Below are positions 14,761 to 27,166 of a stretch of 64,000 nt of DNA, piece by piece (within the stretch, counting starts at the first letter, position 1; each line of letters begins with the position of its first letter). The DNA comes from Hypomesus transpacificus. Lineage: Eukaryota; Chordata; Actinopteri; Osmeriformes; Osmeridae. The position numbers and the translations under genes are program-made. The DNA is taken from the NCBI RefSeq assembly GCF_021917145.1, contig NC_061065.1, forward strand, positions 12,547,394 to 12,611,393, given 5' to 3'. The notes beneath the pieces are model-generated. The model saw only the letters and a program-made list of their open reading frames with translations. It ran no database searches and was not told the origin of the DNA.

Positions 14761-17700
14761 TCAGCAAAGGAGAGCGCCATGAATATTCTTGACGATCTTG
14801 GTCAAGTAATCTTTGGACGGTGTTACGGAAAATACAATCTCCTCCAGCTGGTGTATCCTGAATGACAACAAAAGTAAGTTACTTATCTCATGTACAAAGT
14901 TTGCATGGATTGTTTTTCTCATGACAAGCAGTAAACGTTTGTAACCCTCAAATGATGACTTACGTTGTGTTTCCAATACGATTTTGGAAATTCTGCACTT
15001 GGAGGAGACAGTAGGGGTAGGCAGAAGTGACACCTATAGTGATCTCAAACTTGGCACCCGCCTTAAGGCTGGAGAACAGGATGCTGATTCTAAAAACGGG
15101 GAGAGCAAAATATAATATATATTATAATATAGCCTACATCATTCACAAATGTCTGTGGTTAAGTCCCCCCCCCCCCTCAACAAACTACCGTGAACACAAA
15201 GGCATGTCCTCATCCTTCATGGATGACTGTATGTTAACTGATCCCATCATAATACAGCCCTAGTTTCCAGTCTTACTGTGTGTCCACGCAGCTGATGTCC
15301 AGTATGTCCAGCCGGAGAGCGCCCCACATCTTCAGCCGGTGCACCTCCTCTCCTAGTAGACGACAGCGACTCACCACCAAGCCCACATCGTGCAGGAGCT
15401 GCAGACAAACGGCAGAGACCTGAACCCATCTGTACAACTCGATATTGACTTGGTGTCAAAAAGCCCAGCTTTAATGCTCCACAATTCGAAAGTGCACCTG
15501 AAGTCCATCCGTACCTTTGAGACGTATCTACTGGTTGGATACTTCTTGACCCAAGAGGTTTCATCACCCAGGTATTGGGATAGCAGTCTGTGAACAAGGC
15601 GAGCCTGGCACTGTGACTTTTGATCTACGTAAAAAAATAAAAATATATATTGTTATAAGAGAAGCATGTTTGTGTGCCCCGAACAAAAGACATATGTAAC
15701 ACTGTAAAATGTATGGTTTTGGAAATCTGAGTACCTCCCTGGGTCAGGTGGTTGTGTGCCTTATTTCAGGGTACAAATTGGTCGTTATGCACTAACCAAG
15801 AAATACACAAATTTCCACCACACCGACAATATTAAGTATGGAGTTTAATCACCATCCAGGTGGAGTTGGAATGTGACATCCATGATGTTGCGCTCAGTCT
15901 CTACTTGGACATCATCTCTTCCTAAAGAAGAAAGCAACCATTTTGCAAATAAGATTCCAGTATCAACTTCCTTTCATATAATATTTATGCAGTGTGAAAT
16001 CTTACCATTAGCTTTTTCCATTAACACTTCCAGATGTAAAGACTCATGGAGAAAGGTATAGATGGTTCTGTTTTCATCTTGCTCTCCTAACTTCCATTCA
16101 TTCAACCTGAAATATAATCATATCTTACACTGACACTTTATGATAGCAATATTCAAGGAAAGTATATATTTAATAAGCCTAAGGACAACCTTTTCCCCCA
16201 AACAGTGATATGAGTTACCTATCCAGCATGGCAATGGCATTCCCAAGTTTGTGGGTCTCATTTTGAAGCCTACCCACTCTTTCAATTGAGTGATTTTTCT
16301 GCATCACGAGTTCACACATTTGTCTGCAGAGATATTAAAACACTTGAATGAGAATACTTCTGCCGTTTAAAATGACCCAATTAAGCTCAATTTGTGCTTT
16401 TTACTGTTGGAAGTCTAGAAATGTATTACTTAAATAATGTACCTTTCATTGTCAGCCACTTTCTTGTTGACATTCTCCAAATCTATGAGAAAATGTGTAA
16501 TTAAACCAAAGGACATATATTCTACAGGTATTCCAAAGTATTCAAATAGGACTTTGAAAGTAACACAGTGTACCTTGCTGTCTTGATTTCAAAGTTGGTT
16601 CACTGTCATCTGCCCCTTCACCCTCCACTGCAGCAAGTTCTATGGCAGACAGAAGAAACAAAAGGTTGGTCCCTGAAAAATTCATTCTCAGTCTCAAATG
16701 TCTTTGAAAAATAAGTTGCTATACAATTTTCCTTCCTAATTAACCATTTATATTTAACCTTTCATACCAGCTTCGATGACGTGAATACACTCGTCAAGGT
16801 CATTAAGCATGCCATCCGTCTGTTCAATCTTTCCCCTCAAGTTTTGTTGTGACTCCTGAAAAGATGAGGAATGGAATGACTAATAACTACAGTGGCTATA
16901 TTTGACTAGAAAATAAGAACAAGGCGACAAAACATAAATGCACTTGGTCATTAAAATGTCCTACCTGACATGCTTCCACAAGGTTAGTGTACAAGACCGC
17001 CTTCATTTCGTGTGATTGAACTTTGCTTCTCTTTCGGTAGAAGTTCCTTCTCTCTTTCAACTTGGCACCAAAACACTGAAACTAAGAAAAAACACGTTTC
17101 AAAGTTGGGACGAAACTCCAAAAGACGTAGAAGAGGCCATAGATAAGGTATACAACATACTTCTTTCTCTGAAAAGCCCTTTGTCGCTTCCCACAGTGGT
17201 CCGTTGACAGTTTTCAGAAGGTTGTCCCGTTCTTTCATTCTGGCTTTCAGTCTGTAAATAAAAACAATTCTAACCACTTATACGCAATTACAAATCTTGA
17301 GGGCTGCTATCCGCAGGGTTCAAATGTATAATACATGTTTACATTTGTGAAAAGAATTCATTGCATACTTTAAAAAAAAGAAAAGATTATGAACATACCC
17401 CTCCACCATTTTTGTGAGTTTCTTGCAATCCGTCTCATACACCCTCTGTTTAGGACGGTTGATGTGCATCTCAATTAGCATGTCTTCGGTTTTGCAATCC
17501 AGATCACACAGAGCCTGAAGAGAAAATGAATCAAATGTATTGTATGCCTGATTTTCTGTATTACTTAAGAGGGCAGAAGTTTAGAATTCGTAAGCAATAG
17601 AAAGAACATACTTTGGCAGGGAGAATACTCTGTCGAGGTTTATCAATGACAAAGTCAATGCTGAAGAGTTTAAGATACTCTTTTACTGTAATACTGCCAT

Positions 17701-20700
17701 CTTCAAGTTTCTGTTAAGAAAAGGTAAGAGACAATGAGACCACTGACAGTAAAAAATAATAAAAAAACAATAGCCACATATTCACTGCGTGTAGACATGT
17801 TAGTACCTTTCTCATGTCATTTGTGTAGCTCCCAGTGTCCTCAAGCTGGGACTCAAATTGGCTATGTCTGTAGGCTGGAAGTGGATTTAAATGATCAGCC
17901 TTTTCTTTTTGAATAAAATATTTGAGGAATGGCATTTAGTGAAAATAACTTAAAGCTTACTTGACTCAAACGTTGCCTCATGTCGGATGTTGGTTGAGTT
18001 GCTGCCATCGGCACCATGTAAAGGAACCGCTGCAGTTGGACCTTTACTGTCCCATTGAACAACATGTGAAAGGGCTTCCGGCCCAGAATGATCCTCCTGC
18101 AAGATTGTTCCCTGTCCAGGACACATAAATTATAAATATGTTGGACAAAAATGCATCCCCCAAACGCCTCCTTGAAAGTATGTAGATTGTATTTCACCTA
18201 GTCGATCATGCATGTATGTTTATTTACAAATGACAGCACAGATTTTACAAACGGCAACCCAGACCAATATGGCAAGAGTAGTGCGTGGAAGAAAGAACAG
18301 TTACCGTTTCCTCGATGTTGTCGGTTGACGATTTCCTCCTCTTTTCGCCATTAGCAGTGTCTTTGTGGTCGTTTTCTGGTAAGGGCCTCTTCTGGCCTTG
18401 TGACATATTGAGAACTGGTTCTTCATAGATGAAATCCTTCAGAACACTCCTGTTAAACTGATCTTCAGAGCTTATGTCATCGATCCCTTGTAAAGATTTG
18501 GTGTCCAGAGTTTCTGACAACTCCTCATCACTTATATTTGGAATGACTTCATCGTTAATTTCATCAACCAATGTGCTGCTGTATAGTTCATTGTTTAACT
18601 CCATGTTCTTTGTTTTCAGGGGTTTCTCATCAGCCACACAATTTGAGGTATTCTGTATGGGTCTGTTCCTTTGGGGAAGCTTAGGCTTAAAACTGCCAAA
18701 GGCAAGTTTGGATGCAAGGCATTTACTTTTCAAGTTTAAAGGTGCGGTCATGAAATGTTTCTCATTAGGAGAATGATGGTCCTCCGAGTTAGTGCTCTCT
18801 TCTTTGTCTATAGTCAATGCCAGATTCTCTGACCCATTATTGCCATCAACTGGCTGGGATTCTATCTCCAGAGAGGGTTTTTCTGGGCTCCTCAGAAGCT
18901 GACATATTGGTGCAGTGACACTTCCCATTGGCAGCACTTCAGGTGATTCGTTAATCATGCGGCTCATATGCTGAAGTTTTGACTGTAGATCGGCCAGGCT
19001 TCTCCGTCTATTTCTCTTGTTGGAAGTATCCAGATCTTGAGTTGATGTTAAGTTGGTGATGTGTGAGCTTTCTGGCTTGCACAGGTTATACTCGTCTCTA
19101 TCTTTCAGTTGAGGAACATGCATGTTGGTTATGTCCTTTGGTTCGAGATTTGCAAGGTTTGTAGTGGTTTCTCCAGATTTAGTGAGATGAAAGATTGGCT
19201 TTGTGGTTTCCTTGGCATTGGTTGGTGAATATGTTTGTTCACTAGCCTTTGTGGCCGTTTTTATCATTTCAATTTCATCGTCCTTTACCGATATGTTTGC
19301 GGAACATGAAAAGCCAACTGTTGGCAAGCTCATTTCACGGGGACATTCTTGGTTTCTATTTATTTTTGTCTCCTCCAGTGTTAAGTGTCCAATATGCTTG
19401 GCTTCGATTGCAACAGTCTGGCTCCTTGTCAATTCCATGTCTTCAAAATCAGACATTGTAGGAGCCTCACTGCAGAGGCCTATAGCACAGTCCTGAAGTG
19501 CCATATCCGCACATGCACTTTGATCTGCAGGAATCTTAGCTTTGTCCACCAACAAACTCTTGTTAGCGTTGGATGATAAACTTTTCCTTGCTTTGAATCG
19601 ATTGCCATCAAAATCAGCAAAAACTGGTTGGCTTTCAGCTATGTCCATGTAATTTGAACACAAGGAGAGAGGGGGATCAAAGCTGTGCCCTACTTTAATA
19701 TCATGGGTGTACACTTCCACAGCAATGTTGTTTGTGGACTGGCTGGAAATAATTTCCTTCTCATGGATCGAAGTGGAGAAACGTTCCACAGTAGGAACAG
19801 CGAAAGCGGTCATTTTCATACCATTGTCCTCTTGAGAAAGGTTTGTCTCCAAAATGCCAACTGTTCTTTCATTTGTAAGTGAAGACGTTCCAACTCTTTG
19901 TTGATTTTTTGATTCAATAACCACAGTCTGGCTTCTTGTCATTTCCATGTCATGAGGACTACATTCTGCTTCATGTACAAATCTACTTACTGGACCTGTC
20001 ATTTTGCTGGACGCTGTTAAAGGTTTAGTCATATCCATGTCACAATCCTCTGACATTTTGTTGCCTATGTTGAAAGGAAAAAAAGATGTGCTTTTCTGCT
20101 TTGTTTGGAAAGGATGGACCATTTTGAGGCTCTTTGAGTCAATGACAACAGTCTGGCTTCTTGTCATTTCCATGTCATGAGGACTACATTCTGCTTCATG
20201 TACAAATCTGCTTACTGGACCTGTCATTTTGCCAGAAGAAGACTCTGACACATGATCAATGGACACTGTTAAAGGTTTAGTCATATCCATGCCACAATCC
20301 TCAGATATTTGGTTGCCCAGGTTGAAAGGAAAAAAAGATGTGCTTTTTCGCTTTGTTTGCAATGGATGGACCATTTTGAGGCTCTTTGAGTCAATGACGA
20401 CAGTCTGACTTCTTGTTATTTCCATGTCATCTGGCTCAGATGAGGCAACAGAGGCATTGTAACCTGTGTCTTGCTCCTGAAGCAATCTACTGTTGCCATT
20501 GGGGGCCTCATGTGTACATTTGCTATACTGACTAAAGGCTGGCACATGGGCTGTGAAGTCAAGTCTGGATTTGCCTTTACTCGGTTGGGGCATTTCTATC
20601 AGGCAAGACTTGGAATAAACGGTTTCTGTGATTTCCATGTTATCTGAGACAGGCGACCCAAGTCTGCAATCTGTTGTACTTTGTTGGTTCATCTCTTGTG

Positions 20701-23377
20701 TGGGGAGATAAACATTAATAGCATCCTTGGAGGCTGTGTGGCTGCCTGCCACAATAGGGCCCGTAAGCGCCTCTGTCATGTCCATACCACAACAGTCCTC
20801 CGACAAGATACCATGTTCCTCTTCGGTTGAACTTCTCCTGGTTTTGCTTTGCGGGAGCTTCTGTGTCATTGTTTTGGGATCAATGGTAACGTTTTGACTT
20901 CTCGTCAACTCCATGTCATCAGAGTCATCACCATAGCGACTCACTCTCCCCAATGTCTGATTTGGCACCACTGTGACGGGCACATCAGAAAACAACCAGT
21001 TTTCCTTGGGAAACCACCGACGTGGTGATTCAGTTTGCATGGTCCGGAAGTCTTGGCTCTCCTTGAGTGGTGGATTAAGCGGCGTTGTCAACTCCATGCC
21101 GTGGTTGTCATTTGAGAAAATCTGGGTTCTGTTGGGGTCTTGAGTCAAAGCCACACCTTCACACCTTTCATTTCTTAGACAGCCAATCACCCCAATGATT
21201 TTAGAATCAATAGCGACAGTCTGGCTTCTTGTCATTTCCATGTCATCAGGATCTGCACTTAAAGATGACAGTCTGAAAGTGCTTGATGTAAAACCTTGAA
21301 CGTTTTCAGTTAGGTCCATGCTTGGTGGGCCAATGTCAGTTTGCATTGTGGTGGCACCCAAGAGTACATGCTGTTGTGGGGTAACTGAACCCATAGGAAA
21401 GTTTCTCCTTGTTGCTGACGTCACAGGAGCCTGGTTCTCTTTAACCCCACTTGAACGCTTTGCTTCAAGTTTAGCAAAAAAAGCTTTTTCCTCAACTTTG
21501 TTGGAATGCAATGGGGCAGTGTTCAATACCACAGACTTTTCCTTGCGATCACTTGACTTCGAGAGACTCGCAAGAAAATCTTTAAATTCAGGGTCTGGGG
21601 CTGAGGAAGTGGAGCCACAAATCTCTGTATTACTTTTCTTCACTGGGAATGTAAAGTCCATGTTTCCAGATTTAGGCGTACCTATGTTACCACCATCTTC
21701 AAGAAATACAGATGATTCACAGTTTTTGGAAATACATATTGTGTGACTATGGGTCATATCCATAATAGCATCCTCAGTGAACATCACAGTGTTCTCCCCA
21801 TAACTGCTTTGGACATCTTTGTTAAACATCATCTGTTACGGGAAAAAGAGAGGGTAGATGAAAAGAAAACGTTTTATACATTTTAACCACTTGCACTGAG
21901 ATTCAAATATGAAAAGCCGTCTGGACTTTATGTAAACCACTTGACGCAGTACATTAGATCATGTTAGTATTAGCTTTCATAGTCACCTTGTGTCTTTGTT
22001 TGGAGGCATACAGGGGGGCATTCAGCAATGTTTCTATTCCTGAAATTATACAACACGTGCACAATGGTTATTGGGGAAACATTATTATTAAGACCAGTCC
22101 CCTCTGTAGTTCTGACAGACCCACCCAGTATAGCATCTTCACATTCTACATGGCTTACCTGGGACCAGGTCAGGTCCACTCTCTATGACACCACGTTGTA
22201 GCCTTTTGATCAAAGAAAAGATTCAGAATGAGTGAAACCAACAATATAACGACCTGGTAATCTGTAGAATTTTAAGATGATAAACACTGAAACAATGGTC
22301 ACTACTTTTCAACAAGGATCAAATGAGATATACTGTATATGATCACTCCAACTCATGAACATCAGGAATGACAGTCCATAACTCATGTATCAATATGTAA
22401 CTTAACAGCAATTTTAATAATCAGATCATAAATTGTCATTGTAGACTTGATGGATGTGGAGACCATCCTTACCTCTCATCAATATTTTCTGTCGCTGTTG
22501 AACAGATTGGAAAAATATGTCAAGTTTGCTCAATTTAACCATGAAATATCATGCCCAAAATGTGGTAAAAACAACAAATAGAAAGGCTAATGTTTTGGCC
22601 TTCAAAAGTCAAATGTTACACAAAATCTAAAAGACGTACATGTTGTGATGTCCTGTAAAGGACTGCAGACAGGGGAGCCATTTTTTACTTTTCTGTAAAG
22701 CAGTAGAAGAAAGCACATGAGAATAACTCTACTGTATAAGCATTTCAACAACATTTAAAAGAGGTGGCACTGTACTCACTCTGAAAACAGTACAACATCA
22801 TTGGAGGGTGCAAAACTGACTCGTTTTGAATTCCTCTTTTTCTCCACCGGCTTTGCAACTTCAACCTTAAGAATCACAACATACATAAATACACAACATA
22901 TCTGCAATGTGACAATCAATATCACGACAGCACTATGTTAACTGCAACCACCATTTATTTTATGTACATTATTCAAAATAATAATTGTACCTGACATTTG
23001 ACCTTCTGTGGGGATGAAATTGAAATCGATGTTCGTGGAGCTTTCAGGATCTATATTAAGATGCATAATTAGGCAAGACTCTGTAGTTGGAACACACCTT
23101 TTTCAATTCATAATAATGCGTTAAAATTAAAAATGTACTAACCGAAGAGATCCTCCGTTTGGTCGACATAGTGTTGTTACTACAACATACAAGAAATCAA
23201 ATGCAAATTGTAAATCTAGAATGGAGTAGCCTGTAGCCAATCAAACTGGACAGGACAAATACTTGCCATACCATAACTTCAACAAATAAGAGGGCTAATG
23301 CCTTTGGCTGGTTATTTACAGTAGTTTAGGAAATAAAGTTGTACTCACTCAGTACTAGACACATCAGGAGGCTCCAT
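14761..23377 (-). CDS. knl1: Kinetochore scaffold 1 (KNL1/CASC5/Spc105 homologue)
   Basis: Role: KMN-network scaffold at the outer kinetochore. It recruits PP1 through SILK and RVSF motifs and BUB3–BUB1/BUBR1 through MPS1-phosphorylated MELT repeats, and it joins the MIS12 complex by C-terminal RWD domains. I rebuilt 25 coding exons from ATG 23377 to TGA 14761; all phases close, giving about 1,823 residues (human about 2,340). SILK is residues 22–25 (exons 23179–23143 and 23050–22991). RVSF is 57–60 (exon 22865–22780). A giant exon, 21832–18305, encodes residues 129–1304 with about 14 M[D/E]xT repeats plus degenerate ones. The next exons encode the part with LEDGSITVKEYLKLFSIDFV and KPRQSILP, then coiled coil. 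The exons from 16106 to 14761 form the tandem RWD region (MDVTFQLHLD, RLHHD-like segments, end NIHGALLC). Neighbours are rad51 and, head to head, knstrn. Confidence 0.97.
19911..20385 (-). repeat. Recent in-frame tandem duplication of a MELT-repeat unit in knl1
   Basis: Plus-strand blocks 19911–20131 and 20137–20385 are nearly identical apart from one deletion of about 27 bases. Each encodes, in order, SKSLKMVHP…FFPFN, MDMTKPLT, KMTGPVSRFVHEAECSPH and DMEMTRSQTVVI. The unit therefore carries one MDMT and one MEMT site. The close nucleotide match indicates a much younger duplication than the rest of the array. Confidence 0.9.
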
Positions 23378-24945
23378 TTTCAGTTAGCTGCCAAAAACAA
23401 AGATGAGGTAGCTTAGATAGCGTTGGCCTCTTTCACACATGCTTATACCCTTCATGATGTGATTTTTAATAAATGCCATGTTCGTATGAATGTGACATCA
23501 AACGAAGAGATCACACCGAGGTTCGTTTTTCGCACTGACCGTTTCTAGTTAAGGAGGGTCAGGAAAAGGTTTACAACTAATGATAAAATCACTTCACAAC
23601 TCAAACAAGAGAAAATAAATCCTGTCATGAAGCCTGGCCATGGTGTTGTTTCTTGGAACTTCTTCATGAACATACAATTACTCTACTGACTACAAAGTTA
23701 TAAGAACAATATCATACGGTTCCTTCCCAGTACTGTAATTCACTTAACGTCAAGTAGCCCACAATTACTCTACTGACTACAAGGTTATAAGAACAATATC
23801 ATACGGTTCCTTCCCAGTACTGTAATTCACTTAACGTCAAGTAGCCCACGTATAACAAAGAGATGATCAGTCTAACAATTATTAAAGCTAGCCTAACTAG
23901 CGTGTACTATCAGTGAGAATACGAAAAAAAAACAAAAAAAGGTAACTGAATACAATTAGGCCAATCTGACTAGCACTAGCTACATTGTCTTTACACCACT
24001 AGCTAGCCTAGTTAGCTAACGCTAGTCTGGTGGCACTGTCGCTATCTAACACAAGCATTGTATTTTAAATAGGAAGAAAATGCATTGTAAATTCGTTACT
24101 GACCTCGTAGTTACACTCTGAAATGTGTAAAAAGTCCCTTACATATAACTGTCTGTACTTTTACGTTTGCTACTTTGGCCACAGGCAGGCACAGGAGCTG
24201 GCGAACTTGTTGATTTTGAATTTAACCGCCTCCCCATGCACATGCGTATTAGCCGTCATTATTCTTCTGATTTCCGGCAGTTGGATCTCCAGTCTCCCAT
24301 CAAGCTAAAGCTAAACAATTTCCAATTGCAAGCATTTTTATTACGTGTAAACTTATCTTTTTTGACGTTAACCCTTATTTGCTTATCACATTCAACGTTT
24401 TACAAACGATCCTTTGATTACGTCACGAAATGTAATTGTCAATTATAAAATATGTTTTTTTTATTTATTTTTTACAAGATACCACATACTTGTGGCACAT
24501 ACTGACACATACTTGATATCAAAAACGAATTTTCATTTTTTTATATCATTATTGATCCTGAATCCCCCAACGGAAGTAGTAAATGCTAGCGAGTCAAACG
24601 CTAGCTAATCGGAAGTGACGCCGTAATTTTCAAAACAGTCAGCGCGGTCTCTGGCGGTACGAGTCTTTTGTCAATTTATAGAAAAAAGGTTTGTTTGTAG
24701 TCAAGTTAATATAACATTCGTGTAACAATTGTCCTTCTAATTTGTCATTCTTAGTGTCTTCTAATTTAGCATTAGCTTTAAATGTTAAGGCTAGACTAAT
24801 GAAAATAATCTGATCAACGAGATACCTTCAAGACTACCTGGGCTATTCTGTTAGCTGCTGTAGCTAGAGCTACTTTCTGTAAAAGCAGAACATACTCTGG
24901 CATGTTAACACAGTTTGTTCGCCAAATTGCTTTGCGGTTATCAAG
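23378..24945. promoter_or_regulatory. Divergent knl1 / knstrn intergenic region (5' UTRs and likely bidirectional promoter)
   Basis: knl1 starts leftward at 23377 and knstrn rightward at 24946, so both mitotic genes share about 1.57 kb. The knl1 5' UTR probably continues upstream to around 24.1 kb. The stretch 24,590–24,680 has several CG dinucleotides in an otherwise AT-rich region and is the best candidate for the knstrn start. I see no coding exon. A tandem duplication lies at 23674–23847. Confidence 0.55.
23674..23847. repeat. 87-bp tandem duplication upstream of knl1
   Basis: 23674–23760 and 23761–23847 are two adjacent copies beginning ACAATTACTCTACTGACTAC. I find a single difference between them (AAAGTT against AAGGTT). 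The near identity indicates a very recent duplication or a polymorphic copy number. Confidence 0.92.
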
Positions 24946-26883
24946 ATGACTTCGAAAATCCCCAGATCAGGACAAGGTAAATTAGGTATCGGCTTCTTTA
25001 CACCATAACCACATAGTTATGATTGCAAAATGCGACAAAGTTAGCTGAAGTGATCGTGCAGTTCGTTTGAATATAGAGATGGAGAGCTCTCGTCTCAATT
25101 GTGTCTCCCAACAGATGGTGTATTCAAGCCCCATAACGAAAATGCACCAAGGTGACCCATCCCGTGGAAAGATACTTATGCATACATATCCTGTAGCATG
25201 CCAAAAAGTCCATACATTTACATGTTTATTTTGTCTTTGGCAGAAAAATCCCTACAACCAAAAAACAAAAAGGGTAAGTTGTCAATACATTAACACTGGG
25301 AAAGATAAGAATTTTTTTTGAAAGGTCTAAAACTGTTTGTGTTTTGATAGACCATCTAGCAGGTATGGCCAACAGTCAGATATCCGGGACCAGAATCAGC
25401 TTTTGGTGGTTGTCAATGAGGAGCTGCAGAAGAACCTTACTGAGACTAAGGTAGTGCCCACATGATTTTAGATCTTCCCACATAAAATTTTATCGATATT
25501 CAAGAGATCTCAAAGCATCAATGCAATGTAAAATTTAAATTGCCTCCTTGATATATTCTTAACACATTTAATTCATTTAAATACATAACTTGAATAAAGA
25601 CTTGGGGATTTATTCTTGCTTAGTACGTTTTTAGGACAATAACAGTACTATCAGTGCAATAAAAAAAATAATGAATCTGAATATCCAATTTTATGTTTAC
25701 CCATACCTACTTACATATTTAAATTTAGCAAAGAATGGCCCAGCTGGAGCAGCAGTGCAGTGATCTCCAAGGGGAGAATGGAAACTTCCAGAAACAACTG
25801 AAGGACTGCCACGTGCTGCTTGTCGCTGGAAATATTGACCCTGGTAGGGTTGACTTCTGAAATGTTTAAGCCAAATGCACACACGCAGGATCTTTGAGAA
25901 TGCATAGGATATTAATAATAATGCACAATTAATACACTCTGGAGCTTTCACCACATTTTCAAGTATTTCTCAATTTAACATGGCTTGAGTTTTTCTTAAA
26001 CATACATGAATTAAAATTACACTAAACTAACTATATTACAGTCTAGAATGCTGAGAAAGACATCACCCCTTAGTTCATGTTTTTTTATTAACAAAGTTTC
26101 TATTCCGAGTATGCAAATGATAATTACCTATACACGTTTGACATTTTTAGTTCTGGGTGAAAGAATTGGACAAACTACACAACAAAATGAAGATGAAAGA
26201 AAAGACGTGGTGGTAAGAGCGTCTGTATTTGTTGAACAAATGATGGTGTTTTGTACATCAGTTATAGGTATCTGAGCAACCAATTATGGTACCTACTATC
26301 TAGTCTCAATGGATATTTTGGAATTAGCATTATTATTGAATACATTTTCAACAAGTTATTTTTTTCCCCAACTGTGCAGAATGTATCCAGAGATCTTTTG
26401 GGAGAATTGAACACTTTCTGTGACATGACAACAAAGCAAAGTGAACGCCTTGATGTAAGTGTTAATCTATTAGGAGCACTGGACTGTATTCCTTTTCCAT
26501 TAACTTCCCATGTTCCTTGGCCTTTGTAAATGGGACCAGGTTGCATTAGTATACTATCTTAAATGTATCTAAAGTAGTCCTTTTGTAACAACCAGCTTTT
26601 CTCACCCTCCTGTCCCCCTGCATTAACAATACTATTCCTCAATGTTTAAGTCATCGAAAACACTTTGCCAAGTAATGTGTTTAGAGACTTCCTAGTCTGA
26701 CCTCCTTTTTGCTTAACTTGGGTTGTCTATGGTCCTCATCTCATTTTCTAGGAAATCCAAAACACCATGAAAGATCTCAAAGAAGCTCGGGAGCTTCTGT
26801 TGCAGGAGAGGGAGAGCCTGTCTTTGGAAGTTGAAGAAATGGAGAAGGCTCTTGAGCAAGCAGAGATGCTTTTAGTAAAATAG
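24946..26883 (+). CDS. knstrn: Kinastrin / small kinetochore-associated protein (SKAP)
   Basis: Role: partner of astrin (SPAG5) at spindle microtubules and kinetochores, needed for stable attachment. Eight coding exons: 24946–24976, 25115–25151, 25244–25273, 25351–25450, 25729–25843, 26151–26212, 26380–26454, 26752–26883. Phases close to 193 residues, far shorter than human long-form SKAP (316). The 37-nt exon 2 is needed for the frame; without it exon 3 reads wrongly into exon 4. Family match: RDQNQLLVVNEELQKNLTETK (human DKNQLLEAVNKQLHQKLTET), then NIDPVLGE (human GLDPALG), and a coiled-coil end with MEKALEQAEMLL. The N-terminus MTSKIPRSGQ contains SKIP at residues 3–6, an SxIP-type EB1-binding motif. 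Divergent from knl1. Confidence 0.9.
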
Positions 26884-27166
26884 ACACTGGGTTTTAATAT
26901 TTTCTTACAGATTGTACATAGAAAAAAAAGTTACGACAGGGTGGGGGGTGGGTAAATATAATTAGTTTACATTGAAATAACATTTTGTATTAAGTGTACA
27001 TTTTAAAGAACATTAAACGTGTGTTTCTTATATATATTGTTTGCGTGAAGCTTGGTAATCCTACATTGGATATTCATTTTACATCAAGTATTTGCAAACT
27101 GCTCTGGTCCATAGGCTTACACTATCTTGAAGGACTCAGAACTAATGACCTCCTCTGCTCCTGAAC
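26884..27166. other. Overlapping 3' ends of knstrn and the adhesion GPCR gene
   Basis: Only 283 bases separate the two stop codons. ATTAAA at about 27011 is a candidate knstrn poly(A) signal, so the two convergent transcripts probably overlap. Confidence 0.5.

Noticed and set aside
25067-25321. An 84-residue frame over knstrn exons 2–3
   Set aside because: It reads through introns and is out of the frame that gives the kinastrin match.
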